NCBI RefSeq assembly: GCF_000716785.1
Contig: NZ_JNYY01000004.1
Span: 1-64,000, forward strand
Source of the DNA: Amycolatopsis vancoresmycina
GTDB lineage: Bacteria; Actinomycetota; Actinomycetes; Mycobacteriales; Pseudonocardiaceae
DNA: 64,000 nucleotides
Reading direction: 5' to 3'
Made by a program: the position numbers and the translations under genes. The stretch's first letter is position 1. Each line of letters opens with the position of its first letter. This document shows positions 15,649-24,593 of the stretch, one piece after another. The notes under the pieces were generated by a model. It was not told the origin of the DNA. It ran no database searches and saw only the letters and a program-made list of their open reading frames with translations.

Positions 15649-16689
15649 TCAGCGCGCAGTCAACGTCAGGGCGAACGTGTTCCCGTCGCCCTGCACCAGG
15701 GAGCTCAGGTACGGGGTGAACGTGCCGCACCCGGTCAGCGCCGGGACCGTGTACTGCCCGCTCACCGGCCCGCCGGACGCGAGCGCGAAGCCCGGTCCCG
15801 TCTTCAGGTCGACCGGGATCGGGGCGCTCGCCCGGCACCCCGCGTCCGCGACCGGCAGCCCGAACAGCGTCACCTGCGGCAAGGCCAGCGCGAGCTTCGC
15901 GTGCGCAACGAAGCCGTCACCGGTGATTTCGCCGGTCTGCGGGCCGTCCGGGCCGAACTGCAGGTCGGCTGTCCCGGGCACGAACCCGAACACCTTGAAC
16001 TCCGCCCGCGTCCGGTCGAATCCCGGGCTGAACCCCGCGAAGGACCCGGTGAGCGGCGCGCTCGCCCCCAGCGCCTTCACCGTCGTCGAGCCGGTCACGC
16101 CGTAGTCGCGGGCAGCCCCCAGGTCGAAACTCAGCAGCACCGGGTCCTGGCCGGGGTCGAGCGTGCAGTCCGAGGTGAACGAGCCCAGCCCGGTGTACGA
16201 GCCGTCCGCCTTCTTCGGCGTGAGGCGGGTGCTGAAGCCGCCGATCGTGAGGGTGGTCTTCCCCGCGTTCGGCAGCCGCACCGGCGGGACCGAACCGGAC
16301 GCGTTCGTGGTGAACGCCCCCGAAGGCGGCACGGCGGTCTTCGCCACCGTCAGCGGCAGGGCGAGCGGCAGCGTCAGCGGGCCGTTGGCCAGCGTCACCC
16401 CTGCGGACGCCGTCCCTTCGATGCTCGCCGCGCCGACCAGGGCCAGACCGCGGGCGGACTTGTCCGGCACGGTCACCGCCACCGCGAGGTCCGCGGTCGT
16501 GAACGTGCCACCCGGCGCGGACGGCACTTCGAACGACGCCTTGATCTCCACGTCCAGTTTCTGCAGCCCGATCAGCGGAAACGGGCAGGTGAAGCCGAGC
16601 TGCTCGTCGATCGGCGTGGACGCCGCCGCCGGCGTCGCGAAGGCGAGGGCGAGCACGCAGGCGGCGAGCAACGACCGGGCGATCCGCAC
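15649..16689 (-). CDS. Secreted beta-sandwich protein, DUF6801-like (copy A)
   Basis: 346 residues from GTG with AAAGGGAG upstream. After the signal peptide (LLAACVLALAFATPAAAS) the mature protein begins with the shared family start LGFTCPFPLIGLQ. It has tandem all-beta repeats and four to five Cys that could pair. The N-terminal half is homologous to copies B (16767-17996) and C (39345-40919): PPSGAF, then a segment like TIGGFSTRLTPKKADGS. The C-terminal half ends with a conserved CGTF-type segment and NTFALTLTAR. Copies B and C have a Thr/Pro linker between the halves; A does not. The family name is from memory. Function unknown; a cell-surface or envelope role is inferred. Confidence 0.78.
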   Translation of the reverse strand: MRIARSLLAACVLALAFATPAAASTPIDEQLGFTCPFPLIGLQKLDVEIKASFEVPSAPGGTFTTADLAVAVTVPDKSARGLALVGAASIEGTASAGVTLANGPLTLPLALPLTVAKTAVPPSGAFTTNASGSVPPVRLPNAGKTTLTIGGFSTRLTPKKADGSYTGLGSFTSDCTLDPGQDPVLLSFDLGAARDYGVTGSTTVKALGASAPLTGSFAGFSPGFDRTRAEFKVFGFVPGTADLQFGPDGPQTGEITGDGFVAHAKLALALPQVTLFGLPVADAGCRASAPIPVDLKTGPGFALASGGPVSGQYTVPALTGCGTFTPYLSSLVQGDGNTFALTLTAR

Positions 16690-16716
16690 GGGCGCTCCCT
16701 TTCTCGAGGCGTGGCA

Positions 16717-16758
16717 CCGGCCCCCGCCGCGGCACAGGCAGCGCGCAGCGGGGGCCGG
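16717..16758 (-). terminator. Hairpin between DUF6801-like copies B and A (possible attenuator)
   Basis: CCGGCCCCCGC at 16717-16727 pairs with 16748-16758, giving an 11-bp all-GC stem over a 20-nt loop in the 77-nt gap between two same-strand genes. No T-tract follows. It may terminate or attenuate readthrough from copy B into copy A. Confidence 0.45.
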
Positions 16759-16766
16759 CAGATCGG

Positions 16767-17996
16767 TCACTTCTTGGCGAGGGTCAGGTCCAGCGAGTTG
16801 CCGTCGCTCTTGGCGAAGGCGCTGATGATGTCGTTGAACGGACCGCAGTTCTTCAGCGCCGACAGCGAGTAGGTGCCCGCCAGCTTGCCGCCCTTGAGCA
16901 GGTCGAAGCCGGGCCCGGTGGTCATCTCGCTGGTCGACGGGGTGGTCGTGCCGCACTTCGGGTCGGTGCTGATCGGGATGCCGAACAGGTTGACCGTGGT
17001 GAGGAACGTGTCGAACTTGATGTGCGCCTTGAAGCCGGTGCCGACGAGCTCACCGGTCTGCGGGCCGTTCTGCACGACCTTGACGTCCGAGCTGCCCTGC
17101 AGGAAGCCGAACAGCTTGAAGTCGGTGTGCGTCGGGTTCAGCTGCAGGCTCCCGGTGAACTTCTTGTTGGCCAGGTCCACGTCGGCGTCGAACGAGCCGG
17201 TGATCGGCGCGGTGCTGCCGAGCGACTTGAGCGCGGTCTGCCCGGTGATGCCGAAGGAGTACTTGATGCCCCCGCCCGGCGGCGTGGTCGTAGGCGGGGT
17301 CGTCACCGGCGGCGTGGTCATCGGCGGCGTGGTGACCGGCGGGGTCGTGGTGGGCGGGGTCGTCGTCCCGCCACCGCCGTTGATGGTGATCGTCGCCAGG
17401 GTGTTGTTCTGCCCGCTGTCCTGCGTGCAGGGCGCGTCGATCGTGCCGTCCGGCGTGATGCCGGTGACCGAGCCGTCGGCCTTGCGCGGGGTGACCTTGA
17501 GGTTGAGGTCGCCGACGGTGATCTTCGCCTGGCCGGGCTGGGTGAAGGTCAGCGACGGCGTCTTGCCCGCCGCGTTGATGTTCATCTCGCCGGACGCCGG
17601 GATGTTCGTCTTGTCCAGCGTGATCGGGACGCTGACCGGCAGGTTGAGGCTCGGCGCCGCGACGGTCGCGCTCGCCGTGGCGGTGCCCTCGAGCGTCGTG
17701 GCGCCGATCAGGCTCAGGCCGCTGACGGTGTCCGCGTTGATGGTGGACACGGCCTTGATGTCGAACGCGCCGGTCGGCTGCCCGGTGTTCACCGTGGTCG
17801 GCAGGTCGGTGTTGATCACCACCTTCAGCGACTGCGAACCCACCAGCGGGAACGTGCAGTGGTAGTTCAGCGTCAGCGAAATCGGGTCGGCGGCGCTGGC
17901 CTGCGCCCCGACGACGAGCGCGGTGGCGATGAGCCCGACCGCCCCCGCGGCCGCGGCGGCCGCGACCGTCTTCTTCTTGCCAGTTGGGTGACTCAC
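16767..17996 (-). CDS. Secreted beta-sandwich protein with Thr/Pro linker, DUF6801-like (copy B)
   Basis: 409 residues from GTG with GGAAGGA five bases upstream. The signal sequence has a Lys-rich n-region (HPTGKKK) and ends near ASAAD. The mature start LNYHCTFPLVGSQ matches copies A and C. Two beta domains are joined by a TTTPP/VTTPP linker at ~215-245. The C-terminal domain ends with the shared CGPFNDIISAF segment and the LDLTLAKK tail. No catalytic motif is seen. Three copies in one window, one heading the mce operon, suggest an envelope-associated or lipid-related role, but this is inference. Confidence 0.8.
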   Translation of the reverse strand: MSHPTGKKKTVAAAAAAGAVGLIATALVVGAQASAADPISLTLNYHCTFPLVGSQSLKVVINTDLPTTVNTGQPTGAFDIKAVSTINADTVSGLSLIGATTLEGTATASATVAAPSLNLPVSVPITLDKTNIPASGEMNINAAGKTPSLTFTQPGQAKITVGDLNLKVTPRKADGSVTGITPDGTIDAPCTQDSGQNNTLATITINGGGGTTTPPTTTPPVTTPPMTTPPVTTPPTTTPPGGGIKYSFGITGQTALKSLGSTAPITGSFDADVDLANKKFTGSLQLNPTHTDFKLFGFLQGSSDVKVVQNGPQTGELVGTGFKAHIKFDTFLTTVNLFGIPISTDPKCGTTTPSTSEMTTGPGFDLLKGGKLAGTYSLSALKNCGPFNDIISAFAKSDGNSLDLTLAKK

Positions 17997-18329
17997 GATG
18001 GTCCTTCCGTGTATCAACAGTGATACGAAACGGCGGAGCGTTCCCTGGAAATGACCGTCCGGAAATCGCTACCGAACGGTAAGCTAACGAGCGCCGCTCG
18101 TTCCGATCAAGTGCTTGCCGGAAAAAGGTCACGCGGGCACGGCAAATTGTCACACCGGCACGCCACCGCGACCGGTTTCCTAGCAGTCCGGGGAAGGTTT
18201 CCCCAGCACAGCGCCACCGGCGAACCGCTGATGCGCGTGACAAAACCGCGTTCCGGAATGTTGACGCGCGTGCCAAACGGCTATTCTGTTCTTGCTCGCG
18301 CCGGAGCGCGCCGCGTAGCTTCGAAACCC
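17997..18329. promoter_or_regulatory. Divergent intergenic region with an 8-bp dyad and a TTGTCACAC motif
   Basis: No gene is seen in 333 bp. AACGAGCG and CGCTCGTT (18086-18093 and 18095-18102) form a near-perfect dyad around one base, of a size typical of TetR-type operators. TTGTCACAC at 18148-18156 recurs upstream of the DUF6801-like gene that starts the mce operon (40999-41007). Both motifs are candidate control sites. Confidence 0.4.
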
Positions 18330-18893
18330 ATGAAAAGAATGCACAGCGCGGTGCTCGCGATGTCGGCGGCCGCGCTTCTGTCGTGTGCCGCGTGCGCTTC
18401 GGACACCCCGCCCGACCCGGGCCGCCACGCCGATCCGGCGGCGCTGGCCTGGGTCGACAAGGTGTGCACCGGCGTCGCCGCGGGCTCGGCGAAGCTCGCC
18501 CAGCCGCCCGCGGTCGACGACGCCGACCCGGTGAAGACCCGGGACGCGATGGTCGGCTTCCTCGGCAGGCTCGGGTCCGCCCTCGAGGACATGGCGGGCG
18601 GCATCCGCACCGCCGGCGTCCCGCCCGTCCCGGATGGACAGTCCGTTGTGGACAAAGCGACCGGCAACCTCACCGAGACGCAGGGCAAGCTCGCCGAGAC
18701 GAAGACCCGGATGGAGCAGGCGACGGTGACCGACCAGGCCGGCCTGCGCCGGGTCATCTCCGACGCCGACGCGACGATGGGCAAGCTCAGCGACCCCGAG
18801 GGCCCGATCAAGGACCTCAAGGCCAACCCGGAGCTGAACCTCGCCTTCAGCGAGTCCGCGACCTGCAAGCGCGTCTACGGGACGGGCTCGTGA
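18330..18893 (+). CDS. Small putative lipoprotein
   Basis: 187 residues from ATG. The short signal MKRMHSAVLAMSAAALLSC has a plausible lipobox ending at LLSC, predicting an N-terminal lipid anchor outside the membrane. The mature part is helical and charged, with a coiled-coil-like middle (NLTETQGKLAETKTRMEQA) and a late Cys (SATCKRVYG). No family is recognised. It overlaps the following lipase gene by 4 nt (GTGA), so the two are translationally coupled; a chaperone or surface-anchoring role for the lipase is possible but speculative. Confidence 0.75.
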   Translation: MKRMHSAVLAMSAAALLSCAACASDTPPDPGRHADPAALAWVDKVCTGVAAGSAKLAQPPAVDDADPVKTRDAMVGFLGRLGSALEDMAGGIRTAGVPPVPDGQSVVDKATGNLTETQGKLAETKTRMEQATVTDQAGLRRVISDADATMGKLSDPEGPIKDLKANPELNLAFSESATCKRVYGTGS

Positions 18894-20074
18894 CCGGCCG
18901 CCGCGTGCTCGCCGCGCTGGTGGCGCTGGTCCTGACCACGGCGTTCGCCCCCGCGGCCGCCGCCGCGCCCGCTCCCGGTCCCGCCGACGACTCGTTCTAC
19001 GTCCCGCCGTCCCCGCTGCCGGCGGGCAAGCCGGGTGACGTGCTGCGGTGGCGGCCGTCTTCCGCGGGCCCGCGCAAGGCGTCGGTCGACGCGTGGCAGG
19101 TGATGTACCTGTCGACGAACGCGCTCGGGCAGCCCGACGCGGTCACCGGCACGGTCCTGGTGCCGAAGAGCGCCGACCGCGCGACGGCCCCGATCGTGGC
19201 GTTCGCCCCCGGCACGCACGGCCCGGCGTTCGCCTGCACGCCGTCGGCGATGATCGACATCGGCGCGTTCTACGAGCAGCCCGGCCTCGACGACCTGCTC
19301 GACGCGGGGTACGCGGTGGCGGTCCCGGACTACGAGGGCTACCAGCCGCAGCCGAAGACGACGTACGTGGTGGGCCGCTCCGAGGGGCCGGCGGTGATCG
19401 ACGCGGTCCGCGCGGCCCAGCGGCTCCCGGCGGCCGGCCTGTCGGCGTCGGCGAAGGTGGTGTTCCGCGGGTATTCCCAGGGCGGCGGCGCGGCGGCGTG
19501 GGCCGGCGAGCTGCAGCCGGCGTACGCACCGGAGCTGAACCTGGTCGGCATCGCGGCCGGCGGGGTACCGGCGGACCTGGTCCAGGTGACGCTGCAGCTC
19601 GACGGCAAGTTCGGCTTCGGCGTGTTCGCGTACGCGCTGCTGGGGCTCGACCGGGCGTACCCGGAGCTGCAGCTGGACTCGTTCCTGAGTGACAACGGCC
19701 GCGCGAAGCTGGCCGAGATGCAGCGGAGCGCGTGCACGTTCGAGCTGCTCACGACGTACGCGAACCAGAAGATCGGGGATTACACGACTTCGCCGGGCTA
19801 CATCAAACCGGCGTGGGTGGCGCGGCTGAACGAGAACAAGCTGGGCGGGACGCCACCACGGGTACCGGTGTTCCTGTACCACGCGACGGGCGACCAGCTG
19901 GTGCAGTTCGCGCAGGCGGACGCGCTGCACAAGGCGTACTGCGCGGCCGGGGTCCGGGAGACGTGGAAGACGTACGACACGGACCACATCACGCTGGTGT
20001 ACACGGGCAACGCGGATGTGCTGGCGTTCGTGAAGGACCGGATAGCGGGCAAACCGGCGACGGCGAGCTGCTGA
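18890..20074 (+). CDS. Secreted lipase, LIP/triacylglycerol lipase family
   Basis: 394 residues from a GTG overlapping the lipoprotein stop. Signal peptide ~1-28. The alpha/beta-hydrolase fold shows the nucleophile elbow GYSQGGG (~residue 195), an acid residue in YHATGDQLV and the catalytic His in DTDHITLVY. The early segment SFYVPPSPLPAGKPGDVLRWR and the segment FAPGTHGPAF are typical of secreted LIP-type lipases of Mycobacterium, Nocardia and Amycolatopsis. Predicted to hydrolyse exogenous triacylglycerols or related esters, which would feed lipid uptake by the nearby mce system; this link is inferred. Confidence 0.88.
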   Translation: MTGRRVLAALVALVLTTAFAPAAAAAPAPGPADDSFYVPPSPLPAGKPGDVLRWRPSSAGPRKASVDAWQVMYLSTNALGQPDAVTGTVLVPKSADRATAPIVAFAPGTHGPAFACTPSAMIDIGAFYEQPGLDDLLDAGYAVAVPDYEGYQPQPKTTYVVGRSEGPAVIDAVRAAQRLPAAGLSASAKVVFRGYSQGGGAAAWAGELQPAYAPELNLVGIAAGGVPADLVQVTLQLDGKFGFGVFAYALLGLDRAYPELQLDSFLSDNGRAKLAEMQRSACTFELLTTYANQKIGDYTTSPGYIKPAWVARLNENKLGGTPPRVPVFLYHATGDQLVQFAQADALHKAYCAAGVRETWKTYDTDHITLVYTGNADVLAFVKDRIAGKPATASC

Positions 20075-20373
20075 TCGGGGCTCTGCGGGCGGGGGCGGCC
20101 GTTTGGCGGCTGCGGCCGCGGGGTTCCGGCGGACCGGGCGCAACGGCTCCGGCCGCGAAGGCGCTTGGCGAACCACCGCTCGGCGCCGCCGACCGCGGAG
20201 CTTTCGGGAAACCGGGCTCGGCGGCTCCGGCAAACCACCGCTCAGCAGCTCACTCCACCGCGAGCAGGCCGGGGCGCCGCCCCCCGACTTCCACGCTACC
20301 GGCAACCACCGACAGTTTCCGGCGGCCGCCGCGAGCCGTCGCACCCGCAAGCCCTGCCGCCGAAGCCCGCCGG
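20075..20373. other. Non-coding spacer downstream of the lipase gene
   Basis: No convincing gene. GCGGCCG (20095-20101) and CGGCCGC (20113-20119) could form a weak terminator stem. AACCACCGCTC occurs twice (20171-20181 and 20233-20243). Nothing else is recognised. Confidence 0.5.
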
Positions 20374-20964
20374 TCAGTGGTTGCGGTTGCCGCGGGGGTG
20401 CTGCTGCCAGGAGCTGATCACCGAGCTCACGTACTCCCGCCACTGGTCCTCCGGCGACGCCGTCGACGGGGCCGGGGGCTCTGCGTGGGCGGGTTTACGG
20501 CCCGCCGCGGACGGCATGCTCGTGGTCTCCGGTGGCGAGTCGCGCACCTGGGCGGTGAGCGGCGGGGGTGCCGCGGAGGCGCTCATCGTCACCACCCCTT
20601 CGCTCGACGTCGTGGGCGGTGGCGGTGCCGGGACCGCCGCGCCCGGTGGGGGTACCGCCGTTCCGCCCACCTGGTGCGGCTGGAACAGCACGACCGCCGC
20701 CAGGCCGAGCCCGACAGCCGCGCCCGCCGCCAGGACGTAGGGCTTCGCGCGGCGGGACCGGTCGGCCGGCGGGGCCTCCTCGGGACGCTCGTCGGCCGCC
20801 AGCTCCGCGTCCAGCACCGCCAGGGGGTCGGGCGCGGGTGCGGTGGCCGGTTCCTCGGCGAGCTTCGCGTCGAGCTCGCCGCGGATCACCAGCGGTCTCG
20901 TCTGCGAAAGGTTCACCAGTTCGGCGACCGAGGGAAGTTCGCCCTCCCCGCCCGTCCGTGCCAT
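20374..20964 (-). CDS. Single-pass membrane protein with acidic cytosolic domain and Pro-rich exterior
   Basis: 196 residues. An N-terminal ~75-residue acidic, Ala/Pro-rich segment begins MARTGGEGELPSVAELVNLSQ. A basic stop (RSRRAKPY) and one transmembrane helix (~77-95) follow, then a Pro/Thr-rich extracytoplasmic part and the tail SPEDQWREYVSSVISSWQQH. No family is recognised. The layout resembles membrane anti-sigma or peptidoglycan-associated proteins, but no motif supports either. It is divergent from the GtrA-like gene, 39 bp apart. Confidence 0.65.
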   Translation of the reverse strand: MARTGGEGELPSVAELVNLSQTRPLVIRGELDAKLAEEPATAPAPDPLAVLDAELAADERPEEAPPADRSRRAKPYVLAAGAAVGLGLAAVVLFQPHQVGGTAVPPPGAAVPAPPPPTTSSEGVVTMSASAAPPPLTAQVRDSPPETTSMPSAAGRKPAHAEPPAPSTASPEDQWREYVSSVISSWQQHPRGNRNH

Positions 20965-21003
20965 CGAAAGACCTCCGCCCTGTCGGCGCCACCTGGAGGA
21001 ACC

Positions 21004-21471
21004 ATGCCCGAGCCGCGAGAGCTGCTCCGCTTCGCCGTCGTCGGCTCGGCCGCGTACGGGGTCACCCTACTGGGCGACTACAGCCTGAAGTTCACCGTGT
21101 TCCGGGAGAAGCCGGTGACGGCCCTCGCGGTCGCCACCGTCGCTGCCACGGCGTTCGCGTACCTGCTGTCCCGCCGCTGGTCGTTCGCCACGCGTGGCGG
21201 CCACGGGCGGGTGCGGGAGGCGACGCTGTTCTTCGCCGTGAACGCGGGTGCGGTGGCGGTGAACCTCGTGCCGCCGCTGGTGTCGCGGTACCTGCTGCAC
21301 CTGGCCGTTCCGTACGTCGGCTACGCCACGCAGGAGGTCGCGGACTTCGTCGCCGGGATGCTGCTCGGCACCCTGCTGGGGACGGCGTTCCGCTGGTGGG
21401 GCTACCGGCGGTGGGTGTTCCCGCGGCCGGCCGCGACCGCACCACGGCGGGCCTCAGCCCTGGTCCGGTAG
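21004..21471 (+). CDS. GtrA-like four-helix membrane protein
   Basis: 155 residues with strong GGAGGA upstream of the ATG. The start ELLRFAVVGSAAYGVTLLGDY and the paired-Arg motif LLSRRWSFATRGG are typical of the GtrA/DPMS family, followed by two further helices and FRWWGYRRWVFP. GtrA-type proteins are associated with polyprenyl-phosphate-linked sugar movement in cell-envelope glycan synthesis. No glycosyltransferase partner is adjacent. Its 3' end overlaps the converging PucR-type gene by 18 bp. Confidence 0.85.
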   Translation: MPEPRELLRFAVVGSAAYGVTLLGDYSLKFTVFREKPVTALAVATVAATAFAYLLSRRWSFATRGGHGRVREATLFFAVNAGAVAVNLVPPLVSRYLLHLAVPYVGYATQEVADFVAGMLLGTLLGTAFRWWGYRRWVFPRPAATAPRRASALVR

Positions 21472-22650
21472 GGCGCGCTCGGCCAGCAGCGCCAGCTCCA
21501 GCCGCAGCCGCTCGGCCGGGTCGTCCAGCCGGTCGCCGAACAGCTCCGCCAGTTTCTTCAGCCGGGCCCGGACCGTCTGCGGGTGCAGGTCGAGCAGCCG
21601 CCCCAGCTCCGGCGCGCTCCCCCGGGTCCGGACCAGCGCCAGCAGCGTCTCGGCCAGCTGCTCGCGGCGGCGCCCGGACAGGCCGGACAGCGGCTCCAGC
21701 GTCGTCGAAGCCAGCTGCGCGAGCAGGAACTCGTCGGCGAGCAGCAGGAGCGTCGTCACGTGGTCGCGGCACCAGATCACCGGGCCCGGTGCGTCGAGGA
21801 GGCCGCGGGCGGCCAGGTCGGCCGCCCGGCGGGCGATCCGGAACGACTCGGGTGCCTCGGACGGCGGCACCAGCGGCCCGACCGCGACCGTCCAGCCCGG
21901 CGGCAGCCCGCCGAGGCCGGCCAGGTCGACGTCCGGGGCCGGGGTCAGCGCGGCCGGCGGGTCGCCTGCCGGGTCGGCGGGGACGTGCTCCGGCAGCAGC
22001 CCCGGCGGGAACTCCGGGGCACCGGGCAGCGCGCGGAACGCCACCGCCGCGACCCGCTCGGGCACCGGCAGCCCGGACGCGGCGATCAGACTGTCCACTT
22101 CGGCAGGTATCCGGCCGCCGAGCAGCGCGTGCAGCAGGCGGCGGTGCCGTTCGCCGGTCCCGGCGACCGCGGCTTCGGCCGCGCGGTAGCCCTCCGCGAC
22201 GGCGGCCATCGACGTCTCGACGTCGGCGAACATCCCTTCGGCGGCGCCGTACAGCACGTCACCGGACAGGCCCGCTTCCCGCGCGATGTCGGCGATCCAC
22301 CGCCAGGTGACCCGGCTCGACACGCGCACGGCCGCCTGCACGGCCTCGCGGCTGAGACCATTGTGGAACGCTTCGCGCCCGTGGCCGCGGAACTCGGCCA
22401 GCCGGTCGGACTGCCACATCGCGGGCGTGCCGACGCGGTCGACGTCCCGCTCGATGCCGCGCCGCGCCTGCTCGATCGCGACGGCGCGCTGCGGACCGTG
22501 GCCGAAGCTCCGGGAATATTCCGGAATCTCGGCGGCGATCGCGTCGACGCAGGCCCGGGCGATCTCCGGGATCCGCGGGCGCACCGCGTCGCCGAGTTCG
22601 TGCGGCAGCCGGGACCACACGGAGCCGTCCGAGGCAGCGGAACCGCGCAT
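21454..22650 (-). CDS. PucR-type transcriptional regulator (paralogue 1)
   Basis: 398 residues. Residues ~10-175 are an all-helical sensor-like domain (LPHELGDAVRPRIPEIARACVDAIAAE; related to the RsbRD N-terminal type). A variable middle region follows. The C-terminal PucR HTH shows LLALVRTRGSAPELGRLLDLHPQTVRARLKKLAELFGDRL. PucR/CdaR regulators bind DNA through this HTH and respond to metabolites. Closely similar proteins are at 22843, 25715 and 27100. It is transcribed divergently from paralogue 2 across a shared operator-like dyad. The start ATG has GGAGGA about 11 nt upstream. Confidence 0.85.
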   Translation of the reverse strand: MRGSAASDGSVWSRLPHELGDAVRPRIPEIARACVDAIAAEIPEYSRSFGHGPQRAVAIEQARRGIERDVDRVGTPAMWQSDRLAEFRGHGREAFHNGLSREAVQAAVRVSSRVTWRWIADIAREAGLSGDVLYGAAEGMFADVETSMAAVAEGYRAAEAAVAGTGERHRRLLHALLGGRIPAEVDSLIAASGLPVPERVAAVAFRALPGAPEFPPGLLPEHVPADPAGDPPAALTPAPDVDLAGLGGLPPGWTVAVGPLVPPSEAPESFRIARRAADLAARGLLDAPGPVIWCRDHVTTLLLLADEFLLAQLASTTLEPLSGLSGRRREQLAETLLALVRTRGSAPELGRLLDLHPQTVRARLKKLAELFGDRLDDPAERLRLELALLAERALPDQG

Positions 22651-22705
22651 GGGGAATTCAGTCCTCCGCTGGGAATTGGTACCGCAGAAATAGCCCCCGC
22701 CCCTC

Positions 22706-22741
22706 TGACACGGAGCGTAGAACGCGCACCCGTCCGTGTCA
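22706..22741. promoter_or_regulatory. Inverted repeat TGACACGGA...TCCGTGTCA between divergent PucR genes
   Basis: Arms at 22706-22714 and 22733-22741 are perfect complements 18 nt apart. A further TGACAC lies near 22792. The half-site GTGTCA also occurs upstream of paralogue 3 (about 25538). This suggests a shared operator for the PucR group; binding is not shown. Confidence 0.5.
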
Positions 22742-22842
22742 AAAGGACGTGTGACCGTCACCCTTTCCGGGAACCGATCGTTGATTTTTCAGTGACACCG
22801 GCGTCGGATACGCTCGGCGCCCACGCACACCAAGGGGGATTC

Positions 22843-24042
22843 GTGGTCGAGTACCGCAGCTTCCGCCTGCTGGCCTCGCTGCCGCGCGCGCTGGGCGCGG
22901 GCCTGCGCCCGCACGTCGGGCACGCGGCGGCCTCGATGATCCAGGAGGTGCAGCGCACGGTCCCGGCCTACGGCCAGCCGCTGAAGGGCGTGTTCGGCAA
23001 GGTGCTGGTGAAGAGCGTCGAGTACGCGGTGCAGCACTGCATCGATTCGATGGGCGTGCCGGCGCTGCCGCACGAGCCGTGGATCGAGTTCTACCGCGGC
23101 CGCGGCCGGATCGAGTTCACCGAGGGCCGCAACCTCGACGCGCTGCAGGACAGCGCCACGATCGGGGCCAGGGTGGCGTGGCGGGCGATGCACCCGGCGG
23201 TGCTCGCCGCGGGTGTCGACCCGGCGGTCATCTCGGTCGCCGCGGAGGCCATCTTCGCCTACGTCGACGAGCTGTGCGCCACCGCGATCGAGGGCTACCA
23301 GCAGGCGCAGGCCGAGGCCGAAGGGGCGGTCCCGGTCCGGCGGCGGCGCCTGCTGGAGCTGATCGCGGGCGCCCCGGAGGGGGCGGCGAGCAGCATCGCC
23401 GGGCTGGCGGGCGGCGCGGGCTGGCCCCTGCCGGAGACGGCGGCGATGGTGGCCCTCGAGCGCGCCCCGGACGCAGCGGACTTCCCGGCGGACCTGCTCG
23501 GCGACGGCGTCCTGGCCGACCTCGACGGCCCGGAGCCGTACCTGCTGACCAGCGACCCGGACGCGGACCTGGCCCCGCTGACGGCCAAACTAGACGGCTG
23601 GCGCGCGGCGGTGTCCCCGACGGTGCCATTGGCGGACGCCCCGGCGGCGCTGCGCACGGCCCGGCGGGCCCTGCTGCTGTCGGGCCCGGACGTCCCGGGC
23701 CCGCTGATCTGGTGCCGCGACCACCTGGCGACGCTCTGGCTGCTGGCCGAGGACTTCCTGGCGGCGGAGCTGGCCCGGCAGAGCCTGGACCCGTTCGCTT
23801 CGCTCAGCGAGAAGCAGCGGGAACGGCTGAGCGAGACGCTGCTGGCCTGGCTGGAGACGCGGGGCGGGGCACCGGAGATCGCGCAGCGGCTCGGCGTGCA
23901 CCCGCAGACGGTCCGCAATCGCTTGCGCCAGCTGGAGGAGCTGTTCGGCGACCGGTTGAAGGACGCCGACGACCGGCTGGGTATGCAGCTGGCCCTGCGC
24001 GCGCAACGCCTGATGCGCGCGCACCGGCCCTCAGAGGGCTGA
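22843..24042 (+). CDS. PucR-type transcriptional regulator (paralogue 2)
   Basis: 399 residues from GTG just after AAGGGGGA. The helical N-domain (LLASLPRALGAGLRPHVGHAAASMIQEVQRTVP) and the segment AEAIFAYVDELCATAIEGYQQAQ align closely with paralogues 3 and 4. The C-terminal HTH reads LLAWLETRGGAPEIAQRLGVHPQTVRNRLRQLEELFGD. It is presumably a DNA-binding regulator with a ligand- or partner-sensing N-domain. Position next to the mce operon and an alpha/beta hydrolase suggests control of lipid metabolism, by analogy only. Confidence 0.87.
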   Translation: MVEYRSFRLLASLPRALGAGLRPHVGHAAASMIQEVQRTVPAYGQPLKGVFGKVLVKSVEYAVQHCIDSMGVPALPHEPWIEFYRGRGRIEFTEGRNLDALQDSATIGARVAWRAMHPAVLAAGVDPAVISVAAEAIFAYVDELCATAIEGYQQAQAEAEGAVPVRRRRLLELIAGAPEGAASSIAGLAGGAGWPLPETAAMVALERAPDAADFPADLLGDGVLADLDGPEPYLLTSDPDADLAPLTAKLDGWRAAVSPTVPLADAPAALRTARRALLLSGPDVPGPLIWCRDHLATLWLLAEDFLAAELARQSLDPFASLSEKQRERLSETLLAWLETRGGAPEIAQRLGVHPQTVRNRLRQLEELFGDRLKDADDRLGMQLALRAQRLMRAHRPSEG

Positions 24043-24593
24043 GCGGGACGGGCGCCACCCTCGCCGGGGCCGAGCGGCTCACCTGCGCCGTTCCTGCTCG
24101 CAGGCTCTTCCGCGTCCGTCGCGCGGCGTGCTCCGGGCGCCGCAGCTCACCTGCGCCGAGGCACCCGTCCTGCGCGACTCACCCCGCACCGCAGGCTCAC
24201 CGCGCCGCCGCCGTGTCACCGGGCGCGGCCGGCCCATGCCCGGCGCGCACCGCGCGGTCGAGCGCGCGCACCGGCATCGGGAGCACCCGCCGCCACGGTC
24301 TGCGGCCCGGGCGGCGGCGGGGCAGGCCGGTGCCCTGGTGGACGAAATGGAAACTCGCGCGGCAGGACATCAGCGCGTCCGGTGCGTCATTGCGACCATG
24401 TCACCGAGGATTACCAACCGCCCGCGGAATGTCGATACGCATTCCCGGTGACGCCTGGAAAACCCGCACGCGCAGCCGCCTTTTCCGCGCCCTTCTTGTC
24501 ATGCTCGGCCGACGATTCGGCGCAGTGGCCTTCCCCACATCCCCGAAGCGCCGCCGATGTCCTAATTTCGGATCTCGCGAGAAAGGGCTGCCG
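24043..24593. other. 550-bp region without a convincing gene
   Basis: Short ORFs here lack family similarity, a ribosome-binding site or typical codon bias. A 14-bp direct repeat GCTCACCTGCGCCG occurs at 24077-24090 and 24145-24158. The last ~200 bp, less GC-rich than its surroundings, presumably hold the promoter of the hydrolase gene. No clear -35/-10 pair is found. Confidence 0.5.

Noticed and set aside
24128..24451. 107-codon plus-strand ORF in the gap before the alpha/beta hydrolase
   Set aside because: No ribosome-binding site, no domain, and Arg/Ala-rich composition as expected from a random GC-rich frame.
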